Source: Micromonospora narathiwatensis (GTDB taxonomy: Bacteria > Actinomycetota > Actinomycetes > Mycobacteriales > Micromonosporaceae). From it: DNA of 64,000 nucleotides. How positions within the stretch are numbered: the stretch's first letter is position 1; each line of letters starts with the position of its first letter. The translations under genes were made by a program, and so were the position numbers. The notes under the pieces are model-generated. The model saw nothing but the letters and a program-made list of their open reading frames with translations, had not been told where the DNA came from and ran no database searches. Below, piece after piece: positions 53,009 to 63,970 of this stretch. The DNA is taken from contig NZ_LT594324.1 in the NCBI RefSeq assembly GCF_900089605.1, positions 5,642,001-5,706,000 of the forward strand, written 5' to 3'.

Positions 53009-54247
53009 GTGAGCGTGCGACCAGCGGAACCCGCCGGCCCGGCCGGGACGCCCCACGCGTCCCGGCCGGCCGGCCCGCCCGCGTCCCGATCCGCGAGCGG
53101 CCCCTCCCGGGCCACGGGCTCGGGGCCGGCCGGCGCCGGCCGCCCCGGAACGCCCCGGGCGGGACGCGTGGGCACCGGCGTCGGGCGGCGGGGTACGCCG
53201 GCCCGGCCGGCCGGGCTACGGAAGCGCTGGCTGATCGCCGGGATCGGTGCCGTGCTGGTCGCCCTGGTCGCCGGGGTGTCCCTCGGCCCGGTCAGCCTGC
53301 CGCCCGGCAGCGTCGCCGCCGAGCTGCTCAACCTGCTGCCCGGAGTGCACCTGGACAGCGGGCTGAGCGAGCGGGAGATCGCCATCGTCACCGAGCTGCG
53401 GCTGCCCCGGGTCGTGCTCGGCCTGCTCGTCGGCGGGCTGCTCGCCCTGGCCGGCGGCTGCTACCAGGGCGTCTTCCGCAACCCGCTGGCCGACCCGTAC
53501 CTGCTGGGCGTGGCGGCCGGCGCGGGGCTCGCGGTGACCGCCGCGATCGCGCTCGGAGTCGGGACGGGCGGTGCGGTGAGCGGCATGCCGCTGACCATCC
53601 CGCTCGCCGCGTTCGGCGGATCCCTCGGCGCGGTCGCCCTGACGTACCTGCTCGGTGCGGCCGGCGGACGCGACCGGTCCCCCGCCACGCTGATCCTGGC
53701 CGGGGTGGCGGTCTCGGCGTTCCTCGCCGCCGGGCAGACGTACCTGATGCAACAGCACGCCGAAAGCCTCCAGCAGGTCTACTCCTGGCTGCTCGGCCGG
53801 CTGGCCACCGCCGGCTGGCACGACGTCCGGCTGGTCCTGCCGTACTTCCTGCTCACCGCGGTCGTGGTGCTGCTGCACCGGCGCGAGCTGGACGTGCTCA
53901 GCGTCGGCGACGACGAGGCCACCAGCCTCGGGCTGCACCCGCAGCGCTCCCGCTACCTGCTGATCGCCGCCGCCTCGCTGGGCACCGCCGCCGCGGTCTC
54001 CGCCTCGGGCCTGATCGGCTTCGTCGGCATCATCGTGCCGCACACCGTACGGATGCTCGCCGGGTCCAGCTACCGGGTGATCCTGCCGCTGTCGATGCTC
54101 TTCGGCGGGGCGTTCCTGGCGCTGACCGACGTGGTCGCCCGGACCGCGGCGGCCCCCGCCGAGATCCCGATCGGTGTGGTCACGGCGCTGCTCGGCGGCC
54201 CGTTCTTCGTCCTGGTCCTGCGCACCGCCCGCCGGGTTTTCACGTGA
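53009..54247 (+). CDS. btuC: FecCD-type permease, cobalamin importer
   Basis: 412 residues, GTG start 8 nt after btuF. About 70 Pro/Gly/Arg-rich cytoplasmic residues precede a normal BtuC/FecCD permease of about 9-10 helices, with EREIAIVTELRLPRVVLGLLVGG and GLIGFVGIIVPHTVRMLAG. The start of the conserved part is near residue 70, so a downstream start is possible. It overlaps btuD by 4 nt. Confidence 0.9.
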   Translation: MSVRPAEPAGPAGTPHASRPAGPPASRSASGPSRATGSGPAGAGRPGTPRAGRVGTGVGRRGTPARPAGLRKRWLIAGIGAVLVALVAGVSLGPVSLPPGSVAAELLNLLPGVHLDSGLSEREIAIVTELRLPRVVLGLLVGGLLALAGGCYQGVFRNPLADPYLLGVAAGAGLAVTAAIALGVGTGGAVSGMPLTIPLAAFGGSLGAVALTYLLGAAGGRDRSPATLILAGVAVSAFLAAGQTYLMQQHAESLQQVYSWLLGRLATAGWHDVRLVLPYFLLTAVVVLLHRRELDVLSVGDDEATSLGLHPQRSRYLLIAAASLGTAAAVSASGLIGFVGIIVPHTVRMLAGSSYRVILPLSMLFGGAFLALTDVVARTAAAPAEIPIGVVTALLGGPFFVLVLRTARRVFT

Positions 54248-55041
54248 GCGCGAGGAGTGAGCCGGCGGTGGAGGTTCGGGGTCTGCGCGTCGAGCTGGGC
54301 GGCGCGTCGATCCTGGCCGGCGTGGACCTGACCGTCGCCGTCGGCGAGTGGGTCACCGTGATCGGCCCGAACGGCGCCGGCAAGTCGACGCTGCTGCGCG
54401 CCGTCGGCGGGCTGCTGGCCGCGCCGGGCGCGGTCTCCCTCTTCGGTACGCCGATCCAGGCGTTCCGCCGCCGCGACCGGGCCCGGGTCGTCGCCACCGT
54501 CGCCCAGTCCCCGGTGATACCGGCCGGCATGTCGGTGTTCGACTACGTGCTGCTCGGGCGTACCCCGTACGTCCCGGCGTTGGGCCGGGAGTCGGCCGCC
54601 GACCTGGCCGCCGTGCACGAGGTGCTGGACCGGCTCGACCTCGGCGCGTTCGGGCACCGGGAGCTGGCCACCCTCTCCGGTGGGGAGCGGCAGCGGGTGT
54701 TCCTGGCCCGTGCCCTGGCCCAGGGCGCCACCCTGCTGCTGCTCGACGAGCCGACCAGCGCGCTGGACATCGGCCACCAGCAGGAGGTGCTGGAACTGGT
54801 CGACCAGCTCCGCCGCGAGCACGACCTGACCGTGCTCGCCACCATGCACGACCTCTCCATCGCCGGCGAGTACGCCGACCGCCTGGTGCTGCTCGCCGAC
54901 GGCCGGGTGGCCGCCGCCGGCCCCGCGCGCGAGGTGCTCACCGAGGACCTGCTCGCCACCCACTACCGCGCCCACGTCCGGGTCATCCACACCGACCACG
55001 GCCCCCTCATAGTCCCCGTCCGCCCCGGTGAAAGGTCCTGA
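54244..55041 (+). CDS. btuD: ATP-binding protein of the cobalamin importer
   Basis: 265 residues, GTG start overlapping the permease stop. Walker [10 protein letters not shown], signature LSGGERQR, Walker B LLLLDEPTSALDI, H-loop TMHDLS. Matches BtuD/FecE ATPases and completes btuFCD behind the riboswitch. Confidence 0.92.
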   Translation: MSARSEPAVEVRGLRVELGGASILAGVDLTVAVGEWVTVIGPNGAGKSTLLRAVGGLLAAPGAVSLFGTPIQAFRRRDRARVVATVAQSPVIPAGMSVFDYVLLGRTPYVPALGRESAADLAAVHEVLDRLDLGAFGHRELATLSGGERQRVFLARALAQGATLLLLDEPTSALDIGHQQEVLELVDQLRREHDLTVLATMHDLSIAGEYADRLVLLADGRVAAAGPAREVLTEDLLATHYRAHVRVIHTDHGPLIVPVRPGERS

Positions 55042-55079
55042 CGCCTCCCGTGGCGGGCCGACCCCCTGGCAACCGTGCG

Positions 55080-55859
55080 CTAGGCGGTGGCCCGGCGGAC
55101 GGGGCGGGGGGCGAGGGTGGAGAAGAGGGCGCCCTGGGGATCGCGGAGGGCGGTGAGCCGGCCCTTCGGGGTGTCCCGGGGCGGGACCAGGACGGTGGCG
55201 CCCAGCTCGGCGGCGCGAGTCGCGGTGGCGTCCGCGTCCGCCACCGCGAACCACACCGTCCAGTACGCGGGCAGATCGGCCGGCAGCTCCGCCAGCGGCG
55301 GCGTCATCCCGCCGACGATCAGCGCGCCGCACCGCCATCCGGTGTACGGGCCCGGCTCACCCGGCTGCTCCTCCGCGTGCCAGCCGAAGACCAACGCGTA
55401 GAAGTCCCGGGCCCGCTCGGGGTCCGGGGTGACCAGCTCGTTCCAGCACATCGACCCGGGCGCGTTGAACAGCTCCGCGCCGCGCATCGCCATCGGCTGC
55501 CAGACGCTGAACACCGCCCCGGCCGGGTCGGAGAGGACCGCCATCCGGCCCTGGTCGAAGACCTCGAACGGGGGCACCACCACCTGACCGCCGGCCGCCT
55601 CGACCCGGGTGGCCACCAGGTCGGCGTCGTCGGTCGCCACGTACGTCGACCAGATCGGCACCTGGTCCGGGGCGGCCGGCGGGCCCACTCCGGCCACGGC
55701 CCTGCCGTCCTTCTGGAAGACGGTGTAGCCGCCGGCCGCGGGCTCCGGGGAGACCCGCCCGGTCCAGCCGAACAGTTCCGCGTAGAACCGTTTCGCGTCG
55801 TCCAGCCCCGGGGTCGCCAGGTCGGTCCAGCAGGGCGTACCGGGCTCCACGACGCTCAC
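55080..55859 (-). CDS. VOC family protein, two glyoxalase-like domains
   Basis: 259 residues from GTG 55859 (AGAGGGGG upstream). Two tandem vicinal-oxygen-chelate modules: residues 1-125 (PCWTDLATPGLDDAKRFYAELFGW) and 130-250 (MCWNELVTPDPERARDFYALVFGW). Each has the repeated YGPP/VPP-type beta pattern. Functions in the superfamily range from antibiotic binding to dioxygenase; nothing here decides. Confidence 0.87.
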   Translation of the reverse strand: MSVVEPGTPCWTDLATPGLDDAKRFYAELFGWTGRVSPEPAAGGYTVFQKDGRAVAGVGPPAAPDQVPIWSTYVATDDADLVATRVEAAGGQVVVPPFEVFDQGRMAVLSDPAGAVFSVWQPMAMRGAELFNAPGSMCWNELVTPDPERARDFYALVFGWHAEEQPGEPGPYTGWRCGALIVGGMTPPLAELPADLPAYWTVWFAVADADATATRAAELGATVLVPPRDTPKGRLTALRDPQGALFSTLAPRPVRRATA

Positions 55860-55954
55860 GGTGACCCCCTCTCGCCGGGGGCGGCCCCGCTGGCACGCCC
55901 TGCCGGCATCGTGGCACCGTCGGGTCCCCCACCGGGCCGGAATCGGGCAAGACG

Positions 55955-56695
55955 TCAGGTGAAGCGGCGTCCCTCGTCCCGCCGGTACGCCCACGCGGCG
56001 ACCGCCGCCAGCACCACGACCCAGACGCCGAGCATGACCATGGAGACCGGGTCGGGCCGCCAGTCGGTGGTGGCCGCCCACACCACCTCCACCGCGCCCC
56101 GGGTGGGCAGGTAGGGGGCGATCGCCTTGATGAAGCCGGGCGCGTTGTCGGGGCCGCCGGAGAGCAGGCCACCGCCGAAGGCGAGCGGGAAGAAGACGAG
56201 CTGGGCGACCACGATCGCCGCCTTGCTCGGCAGCGAATAGCCGATGGCCAGCCCGAGCAGCGTGAACGGCACCGCGATCACCGCGATCGCGCCGGCGCCG
56301 AGCAGGAACTGCATCGGGGTCACCCGGGCGGCGGTGGCCACCGCGGCGATCACCACCACCGGGATCATGGACAGGTAGGTGAGCGCCAGGCCGGCCAGGA
56401 TCCGGCCGGCGAGCCGGGGCGCCGGCCCCGCGGGCAGGGTCCGGGTGTACGGGTCCCAGGGCTTGTCGCGGTCCTCGGCGACGCCGATGCCGTACTGGAA
56501 GATGTTGGCGCTCATCACGGCGAAGGTGACCATGGCGGCGGTGGCGTAGGTGGCGCCGGCCGCGTCGTGCCCGGCGAAGGGCACCACGAAGAAGAGCATC
56601 GCGGCGGCCGGGAAGAACGCGCTGCCGAAGATCGCGACCGGGATCCGGACGGTCTCCAGCAGTTGGTAGCGGGCGTGGACCAGGGCGAGCGGCAC
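55955..56695 (-). CDS. ABC-2 type transporter permease
   Basis: 246 residues from GTG 56695. Six membrane helices in the ABC-2/DrrB pattern, including FGSAFFPAAAMLFFVVPF and FPLAFGGGLLSGG near the conserved C-terminal part. It follows the ATPase gene by 8 nt and forms a two-gene exporter operon with it. Substrate unknown. Confidence 0.87.
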   Translation of the reverse strand: MPLALVHARYQLLETVRIPVAIFGSAFFPAAAMLFFVVPFAGHDAAGATYATAAMVTFAVMSANIFQYGIGVAEDRDKPWDPYTRTLPAGPAPRLAGRILAGLALTYLSMIPVVVIAAVATAARVTPMQFLLGAGAIAVIAVPFTLLGLAIGYSLPSKAAIVVAQLVFFPLAFGGGLLSGGPDNAPGFIKAIAPYLPTRGAVEVVWAATTDWRPDPVSMVMLGVWVVVLAAVAAWAYRRDEGRRFT

Positions 56696-56703
56696 GAGGT
56701 CTC

Positions 56704-57591
<888 letters not shown>

Positions 57592-57722
57592 CGGGTCTCC
57601 TTCGCGGGTCGCGGTCCCGGGCGGGTCTGTCGTCACCCTGTCTATCGTGCCCGTGCCAATCCGCCGTCTCACCGACTGACACCCGCCGCCGCAGCGTGCG
57701 CGGTGGGGGAAAAGGGGCGGAC

Positions 57723-59762
57723 TCAGCCGGCCAGGGGGCCGGGCAGCGGATCCCGGTGCAGCACCGAGAGCCGGGAGACCGCCCGGGTCAGGACCACGTA
57801 GAGGCGGTGCAGGCCGCGCGGCTCGGCGGCCACGATCGCGGCCGGCTCGACGACCACCACGTGGTCGTACTCCAGGCCCTTGACCAGGGTCGCCGGGACG
57901 ACGGTGACGCGTGCCGCGGCCTCGACGTCGTCGGCGGTCGCGGTCTCGACGCCGGCGGCGTCGAGCGCCGCGCGGAGCCGGTCGACCGCGTCGTCGGCGG
58001 CGATCACGCCGACCGAGCCGTCGTGCGCGAGCGCCGCGCGCACCTCGGCCACCGTCGCCGCCGTCAACTCCTCGACGGTACGCACGTCCAGCGTCCCGTC
58101 GCGGCGCAGCGACTCGGCCGGGGGTACGTCGACGGCGAGTGCGGGCAGCAGCCGGTTGGCGAACGCGACCACCGCCGCGGGCACCCGGAAGCCGACGCTC
58201 AGCGGCACCACGGTCGCGCCCGGCTTGCCCAGGTGGGCCAGGGACTCCCGCCAGTCGGTGGCCGCCCACGGCGCGGTGCCCTGGGCCAGGTCGCCGAGCA
58301 GGGTGATCGAGCCGTGCTCGCTGCGGCGGGCGATGGCCCGGCACTGCATCGGGGAGAGGTCCTGCGCCTCGTCGACCACCACGTGCCCGAAGCCGCCGGG
58401 CCGCTCGATCAGCCCGGCCGCCTCGTCGATCAGCACGGCGTCCGCGGCGGTCCACCGCGTCGCCTTCGGGGTACGCCCCACCTTGCCCGAGCGCAGCAGC
58501 TCCTGCTCCTCGGTGGTGAGCAGCCCGTCGGCGGCGCCGGCGAGCGCGTCGGCGTCGGTGAGCAGCGTGTGCAGCAGCCCTTCCGGGGTGAGCGCCGGCC
58601 AGACCGCGTCGAGGAAGGCGGTGACCGGCTTGGCCTTGCCCATCCGGCGCAGCCAGGCGTCACTGGGCGACTCCGCCCGGCGGGCCTCGGACTGTCGTTG
58701 CAGCAGCCCCACCGCCCGGGCCCGGACGCGCTCCCGGCCGGTGGCGTACGGCAGCCCCTCGCGGCGGGTCTCGTCGACCACCCGGTGCAGCGGATCGAGG
58801 CCGATCCGCCAGCGGAACGAGCCGTCCGACACCATGATCGGCTCGGTGGGCGTACCGATGTGGGCGTCGACGGCGCGGCGCAGCACCTCGGCCATCCGGA
58901 CGTCGTGCTTCAGGGCGGCGACGGCCGAGTCTTCGGCCGCGCGTACCGGCACCCGGGCGACCAGGTCCTCCACCGTGGCCTGCTCGACCTCGACCTCACC
59001 GAGCGCCGGCAGCACCGCGGCGATGTACGACAGGAACGCCCGGTTCGGTCCGACGATCAGCACCCCCGACCGGCGCAGCCGTTCCCGGTGCAGGTAGAGC
59101 AGGTACGCGGCGCGGTGCAGCCCGACCGCGGTCTTGCCGGTGCCTGGCGCGCCCTGCACGCAGATCGAGTCGGCCAGGTCGGCCCGGACCAGCTCGTCCT
59201 GTTCGGGCTGGATGGTGGCGACGATGTCCCGCATCGGGCCGACGCGGGGGCGCTCGATCTCGGCGGTGAGGATCCGGCTGGCCGTGCCCAGTTCCTCGCC
59301 CCGGTCCAGGTGCTCGTCCTCGAAGCTGGTCAGCAGGCCGGAGCTGAACCCGAACCGGCGCCGGACGGCGACCCCCTGCGGGTCGCGGGCGCTGGCCCGG
59401 TAGAACGACCGGGAGACCGGGGCCCGCCAGTCCAGCACCAGCGGCTCGCCGAGGTCGTCGGTGACGTGCCGGCGCCCGACGTGGTATTCGCGCCCGGCGT
59501 GATCCGGATCGGCCTCCCCGAAGTCGAGCCGGCCGAAGAAGAGCGGGGTGGTCGGGTCGTCGGCCAGTTCCTTGACCCGCCGGGCCATGTGCCGGCCCAG
59601 CTGTTCGGCGGTGTACGCGTCACCGGCGACCTTGTCGCCGGTGGCGAAGAGTGCCTCGGCGCGCTCGCGCATCCGGCGCAGCGCGGCACGGGAGGTGTCC
59701 AGGTGCGCGCGCTCGGCGGCGAGCGCGGCGTCCAGGGTCTGTTCTTGGGCGTGCAGGGTCAT
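57723..59762 (-). CDS. HelD/HelR-like superfamily 1 helicase
   Basis: 679 residues from ATG 59762, which has AGGAG seven bases upstream. An N-terminal coiled coil (residues 5-45) is followed by a split SF1 ATPase core: Walker A GAPGTGKTAVGLHR near residue 205 and Walker B VVVDEAQDLSPMQ. Motifs near the end (GLEYDHVVVVEP, LYVVLTRAVSRL) are UvrD-like. This layout is that of HelD proteins, which rescue stalled RNA polymerase; actinobacterial HelR relatives protect against rifampicin. No canonical rifampicin-associated element was seen upstream, so induction by the drug is not supported. Confidence 0.83.
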   Translation of the reverse strand: MTLHAQEQTLDAALAAERAHLDTSRAALRRMRERAEALFATGDKVAGDAYTAEQLGRHMARRVKELADDPTTPLFFGRLDFGEADPDHAGREYHVGRRHVTDDLGEPLVLDWRAPVSRSFYRASARDPQGVAVRRRFGFSSGLLTSFEDEHLDRGEELGTASRILTAEIERPRVGPMRDIVATIQPEQDELVRADLADSICVQGAPGTGKTAVGLHRAAYLLYLHRERLRRSGVLIVGPNRAFLSYIAAVLPALGEVEVEQATVEDLVARVPVRAAEDSAVAALKHDVRMAEVLRRAVDAHIGTPTEPIMVSDGSFRWRIGLDPLHRVVDETRREGLPYATGRERVRARAVGLLQRQSEARRAESPSDAWLRRMGKAKPVTAFLDAVWPALTPEGLLHTLLTDADALAGAADGLLTTEEQELLRSGKVGRTPKATRWTAADAVLIDEAAGLIERPGGFGHVVVDEAQDLSPMQCRAIARRSEHGSITLLGDLAQGTAPWAATDWRESLAHLGKPGATVVPLSVGFRVPAAVVAFANRLLPALAVDVPPAESLRRDGTLDVRTVEELTAATVAEVRAALAHDGSVGVIAADDAVDRLRAALDAAGVETATADDVEAAARVTVVPATLVKGLEYDHVVVVEPAAIVAAEPRGLHRLYVVLTRAVSRLSVLHRDPLPGPLAG

Positions 59763-59971
59763 CCACGTACTCCTCGTCACGGGGAAAAACGCTGCCGCTC
59801 GCGTTTCCGACGTCGGTCGGCGCGGGGACGTCCTGTGCGGTGCTACTCACCACGGCCGTCGGGCGGGACAGAGCAGCCTACTCCGGCCGGTACGAAGAGC
59901 AACCGGTTTTCCCCGGGCCGGGTGGCCCTCGTCGCTGGTCCAGCCCGGTCGCGGGGCGGGATCATGGGGGC

Positions 59972-60556
59972 ATGACCGAGGAGCGTCCCGAGCCGCGCCG
60001 GGTGACCATCAGCGACCCGCAGGTGATGCGGGCGCTGGCCCACCCGGCCCGACTAGCGATCATGGAACATCTCAGCGGGCTGGAGGGTGGCGCGACCGCC
60101 ACCGAGTGCGCCGAGATCGCCGGCCTCTCGCCGAGCGCGACCAGCTACCACCTGCGGGCGCTGGCGAGGTACGGGCTGATCGAGGAGGCCCCGAGCCGGG
60201 GTGACGCCCGGGAGCGGGTCTGGCAGGCGTTCAGCCCGTCGTACTACGTCGAGTCGGGGCAGGACGCCGATTCCGACGCGCGGGCCGCCGAGTTGGCGCT
60301 GGTCGAGGCGCACCTGGCCCGGGACAACCAGCGCACCCGGGACTGGATCCGCAGGGCGCCGGAGCAGCCGGCCGAGTGGTATCACGCCGCCTGGTTCAGC
60401 GACACCATGCTGCTGCTCACCGCCGAGGAGTTGGCCGGCCTCAACGAGGCGATCCAGCAGTTGATGAGCCCCTACCTGCGCCGATACCGGAGGACCGATC
60501 CGCCGGAGGGCGCCCGGTCCGTCGCCGTGCAGTACCGGGCGATGCCCCTGGACTGA
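59972..60556 (+). CDS. ArsR-type winged-helix regulator
   Basis: 194 residues from ATG 59972. The HTH covers about residues 15-80 (VMRALAHPARLAIMEHLSG, TATECAEIAGLSPSATSYHLRALARYGLIEE). The remaining part is helical with several Trp and may bind a ligand. It sits 44 bp before an MFS transporter gene with a 50-bp dyad between and into that gene; control of the transporter is likely. Confidence 0.87.
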   Translation: MTEERPEPRRVTISDPQVMRALAHPARLAIMEHLSGLEGGATATECAEIAGLSPSATSYHLRALARYGLIEEAPSRGDARERVWQAFSPSYYVESGQDADSDARAAELALVEAHLARDNQRTRDWIRRAPEQPAEWYHAAWFSDTMLLLTAEELAGLNEAIQQLMSPYLRRYRRTDPPEGARSVAVQYRAMPLD

Positions 60557-60570
60557 ATTCGGGGTTGAGC

Positions 60571-60620
60571 GTACCAGGTGTGAAGGATTATTTTCGAAGT
60601 ATGTCCTTCACACCTGGTAC
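60571..60620. promoter_or_regulatory. 50-bp dyad spanning the MFS start codon
   Basis: Perfect 17-bp arms GTACCAGGTGTGAAGGA (60571-60587) and TCCTTCACACCTGGTAC (60604-60620) with TTCGAA exactly at the centre. The start codon ATG 60601-60603 lies in the loop and the AAGGA ribosome site is in the left arm. It could be two ArsR half-sites or an RNA hairpin that hides the ribosome site. Confidence 0.75.
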
Positions 60621-61938
60621 GTCGCGCTGGTCGGACGTCTGGCTCGCCACCGCCGCCCGGGGCGTCTCCAGCTGCGGGGACTTCCTCGCCGCGAGCGCCC
60701 TGACGCTGGCCCTGCAGTCCGCCGGGGCGGGCGGTCTCGCCGTCTCCGGGCTGCTGCTCGCCGCCACCCTGCCGCTGGTGGTGCTCGCCCCGCTGACCGG
60801 CCGGCTCGCCGACCGGGTGGACAGCCGGCTGCTGCTGGTGGTCGCCGGGTTCGCCCAGGCCGGGATCTGCCTCGCCCTCGCGTACGCCGGGCATCCGGCG
60901 CTGGTCATCGCCCTGGTGGCGCTGCTCGCGGCCGGGCTCGCGCTGACCCAGCCGGTGCTCTCCGCGCTGGTGCCGGTCATGGTCCGGGCCGAGGACCTGC
61001 CCCGGGCGGGCGCGCTCGTCCAGACCGCCGGCACCCTCGGCGCGCTCGCCGGCCCGGCGCTGGCCGGGCTGCTGGTCGGGGGATTCGGTGCCCGGGTGCC
61101 GCTGCTCGTCGACGCCGCCAGCTATCTCGCGCTGGTCGCGGCCGGGCTGCTCATCCGTACCCGCCGAGGTGGCCGGCGGTCCGGGCCGGCGGCCGGCGGC
61201 GCGGCCACCCCGCCGCCGACCTGGCGGCTGCGACGCGACCCGCTGCTGGTCGTCATGGTCGGCAGCCTCGCCGCGGTGATCGCCGCGGTCGGCGCGATCA
61301 ACGTGATCGAGGTCTTCTTCATCCGGGAGACCCTGGGCAGCTCCACCACGGTGTACGGCCTGGTGACCGGCTCCTGGACGCTGGGCATCGTGATCGGCGG
61401 CTGGATCTTCGCCCGGATGGCCCGGCGCCTCGCCGACGACGGCGCGCTGCTCGGGGCCGGGCTGGCCCTGCTCGGCGGCTGCTGCCTGGCCGTCCTGGCC
61501 TCGGCGGCGGTGCCGGCCGCCTGGCTGCTCGTGCCGATCTGGCTGGCCGGCGGGGTGGGCAACGGCGGTGACAACGTCTTCAACAACCTGCTGCTGGCCC
61601 GGCGGGTCCCCGACGCGGCCCGGGGCCGGGCCTTCGCGGTCTTCGGGGCCGCGGTCCAGGGCGCCGGGATGGCCGGCTACCTGGCCGGTGGCCTGCTGCT
61701 GGAGGTGGCCGCGCCGCGACCGCTGGTCGCCGGCTGCGGGGTGGTCGGGGTGCTGGTGGTGATCGCGGTGGCACTGCCGGTCCGCCGGGCGGTACGCGCC
61801 GAGCGCGCGACGGCGGCTCTCCCCGTGCCGGCGGGCCCGGTGGGCGGGGGCGGCGGACCCGAGCCGGCCACCTCCGGTCGGGACCGGGTAGCCGCGGAGC
61901 GCGGTGCGGAGTTGGCCACTCAACTGCCCACCCGGTGA
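60601..61938 (+). CDS. MFS transporter
   Basis: 445 residues from ATG 60601. Twelve predicted helices; the MFS loop signature is GRLADRVDSRLLLV near residue 62, and a long Gly/Pro/Arg loop divides the two halves near residue 190. It resembles exporters of the MFS_3/EntS type. The C-terminal 45 residues are polar. It follows an ArsR-type regulator gene and its start lies in a long dyad. Substrate unknown. Confidence 0.88.
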   Translation: MSFTPGTSRWSDVWLATAARGVSSCGDFLAASALTLALQSAGAGGLAVSGLLLAATLPLVVLAPLTGRLADRVDSRLLLVVAGFAQAGICLALAYAGHPALVIALVALLAAGLALTQPVLSALVPVMVRAEDLPRAGALVQTAGTLGALAGPALAGLLVGGFGARVPLLVDAASYLALVAAGLLIRTRRGGRRSGPAAGGAATPPPTWRLRRDPLLVVMVGSLAAVIAAVGAINVIEVFFIRETLGSSTTVYGLVTGSWTLGIVIGGWIFARMARRLADDGALLGAGLALLGGCCLAVLASAAVPAAWLLVPIWLAGGVGNGGDNVFNNLLLARRVPDAARGRAFAVFGAAVQGAGMAGYLAGGLLLEVAAPRPLVAGCGVVGVLVVIAVALPVRRAVRAERATAALPVPAGPVGGGGGPEPATSGRDRVAAERGAELATQLPTR

Positions 61939-61962
61939 GCCGGCCCGGCGGCGCGGGGTTAA

Positions 61963-62823
<861 letters not shown>

Positions 62824-63026
62824 TTCGCCTCGACTCGGCCGCTTGGCTACTGCCGGGTTACCTGCCGCACGGTGGCAACGCTGCCGAAAAGCCGACAGGT
62901 TTCCCAGTTCTCCTGTTTGCGACCATTTGTCAACCCCGCCCGTAGCATGGCTGCGGCTAAGCTGAACCCAGCGAAGATCCCCGATGTGATGCTTGCTGAG
63001 ATCTGAATGAGGGGTGACCACGGGGG

Positions 63027-63902
63027 ATGTTGAAAGGTGCACATTTTCGGGTGCTTGGCGCCACACAGGTGGTTGGCCCGAATGGTGCGGCGAGAAGGCC
63101 ACCCGGGGCGATGGTCCGTGAGCTGCTTCGCGCGCTCGTGATCAACGTGGGTCGGACGGTACCTCTGGACCATCTCATTGACCTGCTTTGGAGCGCGCCG
63201 CCAAGCTCCGCTAGGGCCAACTTGAGAAGTTACGCCACATCGCTGCGCAGGTTCGTTTCGTCAGTTGACAAAGGTCTGGCCGGAGGGCTGGTGAGCAGTC
63301 ATCGCGGCGCTGCTGGCTATGGCCTGATGGCGCCGGTGGAAAAACTGGACTTGCTTTCCTTTAGGCGAGCGGCCCGGGAGGGGCGTGTTCAGTTGCGGCT
63401 TGGCGCAATTCAGCAGGCGGCAGCTGCCTTCTCTGGTGCTCTCGACCTCTGGCCCGGGTCCGCGACCCTGGAGCCGGGTCTACCTGGTGGTCGCCTCGTC
63501 GCCGCGTTAGCCGATCTTGAGGACCAGCGCGCGGCGGTCGTGGAAGACCTGGCTCGGGTACGGCTGGCACTCGGCGAAGCGGGATGCGTGGTGGTGGACA
63601 TGGCGGAGCACACGCTGTGGCACCCGCTGCGGGAGCCTGGATGGGAAGTCCTCATGCAGGCGCGTTATCTCTGCAACGACACCCCGGGCGCGCTGGCTGC
63701 ATTCGAGCGATTGCGGCGGATCCTTCGTGCCGAGTTGGGCATCGACCCTCATCCGTCGGTACAGCGGCTGCGCCTGGCGATCCTTCGCGGCGAGTCGATC
63801 TCGTCGTTTGTCACGTCCAGCTCGGGTTCGATCGCCCGGCCCCCTGACGTCGCTACCGAAGGTCGCGATATGCGGACCACATGCGGGCTCGATGGAGGCT
63901 GA
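63027..63902 (+). CDS. SARP/AfsR-type regulator with BTAD domain
   Basis: 291 residues from ATG 63027 (GGGGG just upstream). The N-terminal winged helix covers about residues 8-95 (FRVLGATQVVGPNG, LLRALVINVGRTVPLDHLIDLLW). The BTAD helical domain follows, about 110-255 (LDLLSFRRAAREGR, LGIDPHPSVQRLRLAIL). SARP proteins activate antibiotic gene clusters. The BTAD part is somewhat compact. Third-position GC is visibly lower than in neighbouring genes, suggesting transfer. Confidence 0.87.
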   Translation: MLKGAHFRVLGATQVVGPNGAARRPPGAMVRELLRALVINVGRTVPLDHLIDLLWSAPPSSARANLRSYATSLRRFVSSVDKGLAGGLVSSHRGAAGYGLMAPVEKLDLLSFRRAAREGRVQLRLGAIQQAAAAFSGALDLWPGSATLEPGLPGGRLVAALADLEDQRAAVVEDLARVRLALGEAGCVVVDMAEHTLWHPLREPGWEVLMQARYLCNDTPGALAAFERLRRILRAELGIDPHPSVQRLRLAILRGESISSFVTSSSGSIARPPDVATEGRDMRTTCGLDGG

Positions 63903-63970
63903 AAGCCATGCTCGGTGGATGCGGCGGACGGGCCGCAGCCACCGGTCTCACCCGCTACGAAGGAGGGCAT

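Noticed and set aside
59763..59971. Rifampicin-associated element expected upstream of a HelR gene
   Set aside because: No sequence resembling the GGGGCTTGC-type palindrome was found, so no such feature is called.
57696..59975. 759-codon open frame opposite the HelD-like gene
   Set aside because: Compositional shadow: high GC removes stops in the other frames. The helicase strand has motifs, a good ribosome site and normal codon use.
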